Source: Gaiellasilicea sp963765705
GTDB lineage: Bacteria; Actinomycetota; Thermoleophilia; Gaiellales; Gaiellaceae
Length of the DNA: 64,000 nucleotides
Reading direction: 5' to 3'
NCBI GenBank assembly: GCA_963765705.1
Contig: CAVXXJ010000013.1
Span: forward strand, 248,001-312,000
Of this stretch, positions 54,066 to 62,569 are shown piece by piece. The notes under the pieces were generated by a model. That model saw only the letters and a list, made by a program, of their open reading frames with translations. It made no database searches and was not told the origin of the DNA. A program made the translations under genes and the position numbers. Each line of letters opens with the position of its first letter. Position 1 is the first letter of the stretch.

Positions 54066-54503
54066 ATGTCCGAGCCGTCGTACCAGCCCACGGGCGGGAG
54101 CGGGCCGTCCGGGCCACGCGCCGGCTTCTGGCGCCGCTTCGGAGCCTCGTTCATAGACGGGATCATTCTGGCAGTCATTTACGGGGTTCTCTACGCGATC
54201 ATCGGCTCGAACGCGGCCTCGGGCCTGTACCTCCTGCTCAGCGTCGCCTACTTCACCTACCTCGAGGGCGGCCCGAACGGGCAGACGTTCGGCAAGAAGG
54301 CGCTCGGCATCCGGGTCATCGATCTCAGCAACGGCGGCCCGATCGGGTACGGCCGCGGCTTCATCCGCTGGATCGGCCGGATCGTCTCGTACATCCCGAT
54401 TTTCCTCGGCTACTTCTGGATGCTCTGGGACAAGGAGAAGCAGACCTGGCACGACAAGTTCGCCGGCGCGGTCGTCGTGCCGGAGTCCGCGTACCCGCTC
54501 TAG
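54066..54503 (+). CDS. RDD-family membrane protein
   Basis: 145 residues from ATG at 54066. Gly/Ser/Pro-rich N-terminus, then AGFWRRFGASFIDGIILAVI (R..D motif), GGPNGQTFGKKALGIRVID and KQTWHDKFAGAVVVPESAYP. Intact third RDD protein of the region. Confidence 0.92.
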   Translation: MSEPSYQPTGGSGPSGPRAGFWRRFGASFIDGIILAVIYGVLYAIIGSNAASGLYLLLSVAYFTYLEGGPNGQTFGKKALGIRVIDLSNGGPIGYGRGFIRWIGRIVSYIPIFLGYFWMLWDKEKQTWHDKFAGAVVVPESAYPL

Positions 54504-54525
54504 CTCGACGGCGGCTGACGCATCC

Positions 54526-54556
54526 GAGGGCGGCGCCGCGAAACGGCGCCGCCCTC
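54526..54556. terminator. Bidirectional GC hairpin between convergent genes
   Basis: GAGGGCGGCGCCG and CGGCGCCGCCCTC with loop CGAAA, between the RDD gene and the end of the ABC exporter gene; the last bases overlap the exporter stop. Confidence 0.7.
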
Positions 54557-56376
54557 ACACCGCTTCGGCCCAGTCGCCGTACAGGCTCGTGTAGAGCCCG
54601 CGGCGCGCGATCAGCTCCTCGTGCGTGCCGTGCTCGACGACGCGGCCGTGCTCGAGCACGACGATCAGGTCGGCGTCCCGGATCGTCGAGAGACGGTGCG
54701 CGATCACGAATGCCGTCCGGCCGGCGAGGAGCCGGCGGAGCGCTTGCTCGATCTGCCGCTCGGTGCCGATGTCCACCGACGACGTTGCCTCGTCGAGGAT
54801 CAGGATTCGCGGGTCGGCGAGGAGAGCCCGGGCGAACGCGACGAGCTGGCGCTGGCCGAGTGAGAGGCGCGTACCGCGCTCGCCGAGCTGTGTCTCGTAG
54901 CCGTCCTCGAGCTCGAGGATGAACCGGTCGGCGCCGACTGCCTCCGCGGCCGCCACGATCTCCTCGGGACGGGCGTCGGGCCGCGCGAAGGCGATGTTCT
55001 CGGACACGGTGCCGCCGAAGAGGAACCCCTCCTGCGGCACGATTCCGAGCTGGCGGCGCAGCGAGTGCTGCGTGACCTCGCGCAGGTCGTGCCCGTCGAT
55101 CGTGATTCGCCCTTCGGTCGGGTCGTAGAAGCGGGCGATCAGCTTCGCGATCGTCGACTTGCCGGCGCCGGTGTGGCCGACGAGAGCGACCGTCGTGCCG
55201 GCCGGCACATCGAGCTCGAGCCCGTGCAGCACCTCCGGGAACTCCGGCCCGTAGCCGAAGCGGACGTCCTCGAAGTGGACGCGTCCCTCGATCCGCGGCA
55301 GCTCGTGTGCCCCGGTCGGATCGGTACTGACCGGGTCGACCACCTGCGGCTCTTTCGTCGAGGACGCCGATGATCTTGTCCAGCGCCGCGATCGCGGAGA
55401 GGAACGTGTTGTAGAGCTGCGAGAGCTGCTGGATCGGGTCGAAGAAGTTCGAGAGGTAGAGCGCGAAGGCGAACAGGGTGCCGGTGGTCATCTGGCCGTG
55501 GTAGACGAGCCAGCCGCCGTAGCCGAACACGATCGCCGTCGCGGCCGTCGCGAGCAGGTCGACGGCGGGGAAGTAGATCGCGTTCAGGATCGTCGTCTCG
55601 TAGTTCGCGGCGCGGTAGCGGTCGTTGACGCCGTGGAACGCCTTCTCCTGCACGGGCTCGCGGGTGAACGACTGGACGACGCGCATCCCCGCGATGTCCT
55701 CGGCGAGCGTGGCTGTGACGAGGCCGAGCCGCTCGCGGACGTTGCGATAGGCGCGGTTCGAGCGGCTGCGGAACCAGGCGGTGACGAACGCCATCGGCAC
55801 GAGCACGGTCAGCGTCGCGAGCGCGAGTCTCCAGTCGAGGAAGAAGAGGACGACGGCGGTTCCGAGCAGGAGCAGCGTGTTCTGGATCAGGCTCGTGACG
55901 CCGTCGGTGACCAGCTGGTCGAGTGCCTCGACGTCGTTGGTGATCCGGCTGATGATCACGCCGGCGCGGTTGCGCTCGTAGAAGCCGAGCGAGAGCCGCT
56001 GCAGCTGGCCGAAGAGCTTGTTGCGAAGGTCGGCGAGGACGCGCTCGCCGGTCCACCCGGTCAGATACGTGTTGGCGGAGGAGAGGGCGAGGGCGAGCAG
56101 CGCCGAGGCGAGGAACAGGACGACGATCTGCGTCAGCCGGCCGAGGTCGCCGGGGCGGATCCCCTCGTCGATCGCGAGCTTCGCCAGGTAGGGCGGCGCG
56201 AGCGCGACGAGCGTGTAGACGAGGAGCGTCCCGAGCGCGAGCAGGGTGCGGCCGCGATAGGGAAGCGTCAGCCGGACGAGCAGCCCGAGGCGCCGCCGCG
56301 TCCGCTTCCACGACCAGTCGCGCACAGCGGCGCCGCGCTCCTCCGAGAGGTGGCTGCCCGCCTGCCAGACCTTCAT
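54555..56376 (-). CDS. ABC exporter half-transporter (permease-ATPase), one frameshift
   Basis: About 607 residues from ATG at 56376. Six-helix transmembrane domain (FYERNRAGVIISRITNDVEA is the typical coupling region), then the ATPase: Walker A LVGHTGAGKSTIAKLI, Q-loop IVPQEGFLFGGTV, signature LSLGQRQLVAFARAL, Walker B ILILDEATSSVD, His IAHRLSTI. Frame change near 55345. Probably forms a heterodimer with the preceding gene product; substrate unknown. Signature is LSLGQ instead of LSGGQ. Confidence 0.93.
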
Positions 56377-56440
56377 ACCCGCTCCGGCGCCGGCAAAGCC
56401 GGCACCTCCGCTCCTGGCGGCTCCGTCAAGCCTACGCCGC
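56374..56440 (-). repeat. Dispersed repeat ending on a start codon, copy 2
   Basis: Fills the whole gap between the two ABC exporter genes: begins right after the upstream stop (GCGGCGTAGGCT), contains GCCGGCTTTGCCGGC and ends with the ATG at 56376. Copy 1 is at 14532-14601. Confidence 0.85.
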
Positions 56441-58220
56441 TCACGCGCTCTCCTTCAGCAGCCCCTGGATCAGGCCGTGCTCGTGGATCTCCTGGTAGAC
56501 GGCGCTCGTCGCGAGGACCTCGGCCTGCGTCCCGTGTGCGGCGATCCGGCCCTGCTCGAGCACCACGACCTCGTCGGCGAGCGCGATCGTCGACAGCCGG
56601 TGGGCGATGATGATCGTCGTCCGGCCCCGCATCGCCTCGGCGAGCCCGGAACGGATCTTCGCCTCCGTCGTCGCATCCACGGACGCGGTCGCGTCGTCGA
56701 GGATCAGGATGCGCGGATCGATCACGAGCGCCCGCGCGATCGCGAGCCGCTGGCGCTGGCCGCCCGAGAGGGTGATCCCGCGCTCGCCGATCACCGTGTC
56801 GTAGCCGTACGGCAGCTCCTCGACGAACTCGTGCGCCTGCGCCGCGCGAGCCGCCTGCTCGATCCGCTCGTCCGTCGCGTCGAGGACGCCGAAGGCGATG
56901 TTCTCGCGGACGGTGGCCGAGAAGAGGAACGGGTCCTGTGAGATGACGCCGATCTCCCGCCGCAGCGAGCGTCGCGTCACCTCGCGCACGTCGACGCCGT
57001 CGACGAGGACGCGTCCGTCGGTGGCGTCGTAGAAACGAGGCACGAGCGCGGCGAGGGTCGTCTTGCCGGAACCCGTGTGCCCGATCAGCGCGACCGTCTT
57101 CCCGGGCGCGAGCTCGAGGTCGATGTCGTGCAGCACGGGACGGTCGGCCGCGTATGCGAAGCCCACCTGCTCGAAGCGGATCGCACCCGGCCCGGCGGGC
57201 AGCTCGCCGGCGTCGGGCCGGTCGTCGACTCCCTCCGGCTCGTCCATCACCTCGAAGATCCGCTCACCGGACGCGGTCGCACGCTGCGCCTGGCCGACCC
57301 ACATGCCGAGGCTCCGGAGCGGCACGATCAGCATCGCGAGCAGCAGGTTGAAGACGAAGAACTGAGGCAGCGTCAGCGAGCCGCTGACGACCATGCGTCC
57401 CGCGACGAGCAGCACTGCGCCCTGCGCGACGAGAGGAAGAAAGGAGAGCAGCGGGACGTAGATCGCGCGCTGCCGGAACGCACGCACCGTTGCCTCGAAG
57501 ACCGCTCCCGACGCGCGCTCGAACATCGTCTGGCGGCGCTCCTCCTGCGCGAACGACTTGACCACGTGCACGCCGACGATCGACTCCTCCGTGACCGTCG
57601 CGACGTCGCCGAGCTTCTGCTGGACATCGCGCAGCACTGGGTGAGAGACGTGGCTGTAGCGATAGGCGACGGCCACGATCACTGGCGTGATCGCCAGCGC
57701 GATCAGCGCCAGCCGCCACTCGATCACGAGCAGCACCGCCATCACCGAGACGATCGTGAGGATGTGCTGGAAGAAGAAGATCAGCCCGAAGCCGAGGAAG
57801 AAGCGGACCGACTGCAGGTCGACGGTCGCGCGGGACATCAGCTGGCCGGTCTGGTGGCGGTCGTAGAAGCCGAACGAGAGCCGCAGCAGGTGGCCGTACA
57901 GGCCCTCGCGCATGTCCTTCTCGATCCCGAGCGCCTGGCGGCCGGAGATGATGCGCCGCCCGACCATCAGCGCGGCCTTGAGCACGCCGACGACCACGAT
58001 CAGCGCGACAGCCCACGCGAGCGTGCCGGTGCCGCGCTGCTCCTCGATCCCGTCGATCGCCTCGCCGACGAGCAGGACGATCGCGATCGCAGCCGCCTGC
58101 GAGAGGACGGCGAGGATCGTCGAGACGACCAGCGAAGCCCTTGTACGGCCGCAGGAAGCCGAGCAGGCGGATGAAGGTGCGGCGATACGGAACGGCGCCC
58201 GTCGTCACGCTCGTGCTCAC
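56441..58220 (-). CDS. ABC exporter half-transporter (permease-ATPase), one frameshift
   Basis: About 593 residues from GTG at 58220 (STSVTTGAVPYRRTFIRLLG). Transmembrane domain with FYDRHQTGQLMSRATVDLQS; ATPase with Walker A LIGHTGSGKTTLAALV, signature LSGGQRQRLAIARAL, Walker B ILILDDATASVD (Asp where the catalytic Glu is expected), His IAHRLSTI. Frame change near 58137. The degenerate Glu-to-Asp in this half and canonical Glu in the partner fit a heterodimeric exporter. Start overlaps the UDG gene end. Confidence 0.92.
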
Positions 58221-58832
58221 GTCTCCGAGCCTAGCCGCACGAGCTCGCGCTTCACGTGCGTCACCGCCTTGCCGAGGCGCGCCCGGTTTGCCGGGTCGTT
58301 CAGCCAGCCGCTCGCGCCCGAAGGGTGGGGGAGCGGGATCACGATCGCGTCTCCGTTCGTGTAGCTCTTGCCGATCGCCTCGGTCAGAGACGAGACGCCG
58401 AGCAGCCGCCGCAGCGCGAGTCCGCCGACGGTGACGATCAGGTCCGGTCGCAGCAGCTCGAGCTCCCAGTCGCGCCAGAACTCGCAGAGGTCCTGCTCCC
58501 GCGGCGTCGGCGTTCGGTCGCCGCGGCCGGAGGCCGGACGCCCGGGATAGCAGCGCGTCACCGAGGCGCAGTAGAACGTCTCGTAGAGCTCGTCGCCCTC
58601 GAGCCCGAGCCAGCCGCGCAAGCGCTGGCCGGCGCGGCCGCGCCACGGCAGCCGCTCCTCGCCCTCGACGATCCCGGGCGCCTGGCCGAAGAGGTACGCG
58701 CGCTGGCCGTGGTACGGCGCCCGCACCGGCCACGACTCGAGCGGATAGCCGGCCTCGACGCAGGCCCGGCAGCGCGCGTTGTCGCGCTGAAGCGACCGCG
58801 AGCGAGCGATACGAGCTCTTTCGGGCGGTCAC
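58217..58832 (-). CDS. Uracil-DNA glycosylase, Fe-S family 4/5 type, one frameshift
   Basis: About 205 residues from GTG at 58832. After a frame change near 58785 it reads NARCRACVEAGYPLES (two cluster Cys), then AYLFGQAPGIVEGE (motif 1), YCASVTRCYPGR (further Cys), LIVTVGGLALRRLLG and LPHPSGASGWLND (motif 3). Removes uracil from DNA. Coupled by GTGA to the methyltransferase and overlapping the exporter gene start. Confidence 0.88.
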
Positions 58833-59417
58833 GCGCGGACGGCGACGAACCAGCGGCCGGCGAAGAGCGTCTCGCCGCCGCCGAGCTCGGTCGCGAGCTC
58901 GTCCGGGGTGAAGAAGCGCTTGTACACCTGCCAGCTCGAGCCGTCGTTCAGGATCCGCTCCTGCCACTCGACCGGCTGCACGTCGTCGCGGAGCGCCGAG
59001 TCGACGACGACCAGCTCGGGCGCGACGCGGCGGGCTTCGCCGAGGAAGCGCGACGCGCTCGGGCTCCTCGAGATGGCCGTAGAAGTGGCTCGTGAAGACG
59101 CGGTCGAACGTGCCGTCGGCGAACGGCAGCCGCAGCGCATCCGACTGGACGAAGCCGGCGTCCGGCACCCGCGCACTGGCGAGCTCGAGCATGCCCGAGC
59201 TCTGGTCGAGGCCGGTGACGCTGCCGGGCAGGTGCTGCGTCAGGAAGCCCGTGCCGCACGCGACGTCGAGAGTGCGGACCGGCTCGAGGCCCGTCAGAGC
59301 GGCGATCAGCTCGGCGCGCTCCTCCTCCCAGCCCGGCCGGTCACGCTCCACGAAGCGGCCCGTCCCGAGCCACCAGTCGTCGTACTCCGGCGCTCTCGCC
59401 TCGTAGTAGGCCTCCAC
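58829..59417 (-). CDS. SAM-dependent methyltransferase, one frameshift
   Basis: About 195 residues, GTG at 59417. Class I fold: LDVACGTGFLTQHLPG (motif I), GLDQSSGMLELA (motif II), SDALRLPFADGTFDRVF. Frame change near 59055; C-terminus ELVVVDSALRDDVQPVEWQE and LFAGRWFVAVRA. Substrate unknown. Confidence 0.88.
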
Positions 59418-59435
59418 GCTCCTAATCTACGGGTC

Positions 59436-60306
59436 GTGCTGGAAGCCGTGCCGAACTTCTCCGAGGGCCGCGACGCGGCGGTGATCGAGGCGCTGCGCGA
59501 CGCGCTGTCGTCGCCGGCGCGGCTGCTCGACGTCCACGTCGACGCCGACCACCACCGGTCGGTCTTCACGCTCGTCGGCGAGCCGGACGAGCTCGTCGAG
59601 ACGCTGCTCGCCGGGATCGCGTGCGCCCGCGAGCGGATCGACCTGCGCCGCCACGACGGCGCCCATCCACGGATCGGCGCTGCGGACGTCGTCCCGATCG
59701 TCCCGCTCAAGCCCGAGGGCATGGAGCAGGCGAAGGAGACCGCGCTCGCCCTGGCACGCCGGATCGGCGACGAGCTCGGCCTGCCCGCGTTCCTCTACGC
59801 CGAGCTGGCGCCCGGCCGCGGCCCCGCCTTCTTCAGGAAGGGCGGGCCGGAGGAGCTGCAGCGGCGCGTCGACGCGCGGCGAGCTCGCTCCCGACTTCGG
59901 GCCCCCGCGGCTGGACGAGCGCGCGGGCGGAGTGATCGTCGGAGCGCGGCGGCCGCTGATCGCCTTCAACGTCAACCTCCGCGGCGACATCGAGGCGGCG
60001 CGCGCGGTCGCCGCGGTCGTGCGCGAGAAGGGCGGCGGCTTCCCCGGCGTGCGCGCGCTCGGGCTCGAGCTGCCCCGCGCAGGCGTCGTCCAGGTCTCGA
60101 TGAACGTCGAGGACTGGGAGGCGGCGGCGCTGCACGAGATCGTCACGCGGATCGAAGCCGAGGCCGGCGCGCGCGGCGCGGAGGTCGTCGGCTCCGAGCT
60201 CGTCGGGCTGATGCCGGCCGGCGCGGCCGCCGCCGCCGCTGGAGCGATGCTCCGCATCGACGGCTTCGACGAGTCGCACGTGCTCGAGCTGCGGCTTCTC
60301 CCGTAG
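59436..60306 (+). CDS. ftcD: Glutamate formimidoyltransferase, one frameshift
   Basis: About 290 residues from GTG at 59436. LEAVPNFSEGRDAAVIEALR is the family N-terminus, followed by DADHHRSVFTLVG, HDGAHPRIGAADVVPIVP and the second domain PLIAFNVNLRGDIEAARAVA. Transfers the formimino group from formimidoyl-glutamate to tetrahydrofolate, the last step of one histidine degradation route. Frame change near 59880. Upstream of hutH and hutU. Confidence 0.93.
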
Positions 60307-60366
60307 CGGTGTTTCAACCGCGGCCTGAGCGGAAGGGGAGACGGAGAAGCCAACGAGGAGGATGAG

Positions 60367-60726
60367 ATGAAGAAGTTCGGATTAGGGGCAGTGCTGGCCG
60401 TTGTGGGCGTGTGGCTCGTCGCCGATCGACGGCGGCGCGCCGTCGTGGTCGGACGGATCCGGAGCCTGATCTCGAAGACGCACCCGAAGCACTACGACGA
60501 CGCGACGCTGAAGGACAAGGTCGAGTCGGAGCTGTTCCGGGACGAGCACGAGGTCAAGGGCTCGATCAGCGTCAACGCACAGGAAGGCGTCGTGCAGCTA
60601 CGGGGCCAGCTCCCGTCGCAGGACCTGATCGACGCGCTCGTCGTCCGGACGAAGCAGATCCACGGCGTCAAGGACGTCGAGAGCCTGCTGCATCTCCCCG
60701 GTACCGAAGCACCCATGCACCACTAG
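60367..60726 (+). CDS. BON-domain protein with N-terminal membrane anchor
   Basis: 119 residues. A short hydrophobic N-terminus (GLGAVLAVVGVWLVA), basic linker, and one BON domain (LKDKVESELFRDEHEVKGSI ... VVQLRGQLPSQDLIDALVVR). BON domains bind phospholipid or peptidoglycan-associated ligands. Good ribosome site (GAGGAGGATGAG). Followed by a terminator. Confidence 0.88.
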   Translation: MKKFGLGAVLAVVGVWLVADRRRRAVVVGRIRSLISKTHPKHYDDATLKDKVESELFRDEHEVKGSISVNAQEGVVQLRGQLPSQDLIDALVVRTKQIHGVKDVESLLHLPGTEAPMHH

Positions 60727-60746
60727 CTGCGACGAATGAGCAGGCT

Positions 60747-60769
60747 GGCCCGCCTTGGGCGGGCCCTTT
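60747..60769 (+). terminator. Intrinsic terminator after the BON gene
   Basis: GGCCCGCC-TTG-GGCGGGCC followed by CTTT, merging into repeat element B. Confidence 0.7.
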
Positions 60770-60821
60770 AGGGGTTTCGCGCGGTGAGCATCCGCTTCCG
60801 CGGATGCTCACCCTGCGCCTA
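60762..60821 (+). repeat. 60-base dispersed element, copy B
   Basis: GGCCCTTTAGGGGTTTCGCG then hairpin GGTGAGCATCCGC-TTCC-GCGGATGCTCACC (60783-60812) then CTGCGCCTA. Same orientation relative to the upstream gene as copy A. One A-T pair of copy A is a G-C pair here, preserving the stem. Confidence 0.88.
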
Positions 60822-60832
60822 GACTCAACAGC

Positions 60833-62360
60833 GTGGTCGCGAGTCACGCGCTGACGGGGAACGACCTCCGGATCGACGACGTCTGGGAGGTCGCCGTCCA
60901 CCGCGCACCGGTCGCGCTCGCCGACGAGGCTCGTGCGAGCATGAAGGCGGCCCGTGCGCTGGTCGATCGGGCGGCGGAGCACACCTACGGCGTCAACACC
61001 GGCTTCGGCCGCTTCGTCTCCGAGTCGATTCCCGACGATCAGGTCGAGGAGCTCCAGCTCCGGCTGCTCCGCAGCCATGCGTGTGGGGTCGGCGAGCCCT
61101 ATCCGGCCGACGTCGTCCGGGCGGCGATGCTGCTGCGCGCGAACGCGCTCGCAAAGGGCTACTCCGGCGCGCGCGTCGAGACGGTCGAGCTGCTGATCGA
61201 GTGCCTGAACCGGGGCGTGCTGCCGCGCGTCCCCGCCCGCGGCTCGGTCGGCGCGAGCGGCGACCTCGCGCCGCTCGCGCACCTGGCCCTGCCGCTCGTC
61301 GGCGAGGGTCGGGCGTGGTTCGCCGGGACGCTCTACGGCGGCGCCGACGCGCTCGCCGCCGCGGGGCTCGAGCCGATCACGCTGGCGGCGAAGGAGGGTC
61401 TGTCGCTGATCAACGGCACGCAGTTCATGGCCGCGATGGCCGCCCTCGCGCTCGTGCGCGCGCGACGGCTCGCCCGCATCGCCGACCTCGCCTGCGCGCT
61501 CTCGCTCGAGTCGCTCCAGGGCTCGCGGACGAGCTTCCACCCGGCGATCCACCAGGCACGGCCGCTGCGCGGGCAGGTCGACTCGGCCGCGAACGTCCAC
61601 CGCCTGCTCGAAGGGTCGGCGATCATCGAGTCGCACCGCTGGTGCGACAAGGTGCAGGACGCCTACTCGCTTCGCTGCGCGCCGCAGGTGCACGGCGCGA
61701 GCCGCGACCTCCTCGACTACATCGAGGCGACCGTCGCGGTCGAGCTGAACGCCGCGACCGACAATCCGCTCGTGCTCGTCGACGAGGGCCTCGTCGTCTC
61801 GAACGGCAACTTCCACGGCCAGCCGCTCGCCTTCGGGCTCGACACGCTGGCGATGGCGGTGTCCGAGCTGGCGAGCATCTCGGAGCGCCGGGTCGAGCGG
61901 CTCGTCAACCCATCGCTCTCGGACGGGCTGCCGCCGTTCCTCACGCGTCGAGGGCGGCCTCAACTCCGGCTTCATGATCCCGCAGTACGTCGCCGCGGCG
62001 CTCGTGTCCGAGAACAAGTCGCTCTGCCATCCGGCGAGCGTCGACTCGATCCCGACGAGCGCCGGCCAGGAGGATCACGTCTCGATGGGGAACGCGGCGG
62101 GCCTGAAGGCGCTGCAGGTGCTCGCGAACGCCGAGCGGGCGCTCGCGATCGAGCTGCTCGCGGGCGCGCAGGCGATCGAGTTCCTGGCTCCGCTCGAGCC
62201 CGGGCCGGGCGTCCGCGCGACCCACGACGCCGTGCGCGAGCTCTCCGAGCGGCTGCGCGACGACCGGTCGCTCTCCGACGACATCGAGCGCGTCGCCGAT
62301 GCGATCCGCGACGGGTCGATCCTCGCGGCCGCCGAGCTCGAGATCGGGGCGCTGCGGTGA
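60833..62360 (+). CDS. hutH: Histidine ammonia-lyase, one frameshift
   Basis: About 508 residues from GTG at 60833. The MIO prosthetic group forms from Ala-Ser-Gly in RGSVGASGDLAPLAH. Other hallmarks: YGVNTGFGRF, LSLINGTQFM, QDAYSLRCAPQVHGA and (after a frame change near 61945) SAGQEDHVSMG. Converts histidine to urocanate and ammonia. GTGA overlap with the next small gene. Confidence 0.95.
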
Positions 62361-62569
62361 GCGGAGCCGCTCGTTCGCCGGTGCCGAAGCATCCGTACCG
62401 CGACACCGTGCTGCTCAACCTCGTCCTCGCCGGGCTGATCGTCCTCATCTCCTGGGCGACGGGCGGCGAGCTCGGGCGTGCGGTCGTCTTCGCGACGCTG
62501 TACTTCGTCGTCGCGACCGCGTGGTCGTGGTGGCGGTTCAGCAAGCGCCTCGCGAAAGAGCAGTCGTGA
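62357..62569 (+). CDS. Small two-helix membrane protein between hutH and hutU
   Basis: 70 residues from GTG at 62357. Two hydrophobic helices (TVLLNLVLAGLIVLISWATG and AVVFATLYFVVATAWSWW). Overlaps hutH and hutU by 4 bases each, so translated with them; function unknown. Confidence 0.7.
   Translation: MSGAARSPVPKHPYRDTVLLNLVLAGLIVLISWATGGELGRAVVFATLYFVVATAWSWWRFSKRLAKEQS

Noticed and set aside
55498..58174. Long plus-strand open frames opposite the ABC exporter genes
   Set aside because: Their composition is an antisense shadow (Arg/Asp/Glu-rich) of genes with full Walker and signature motifs.
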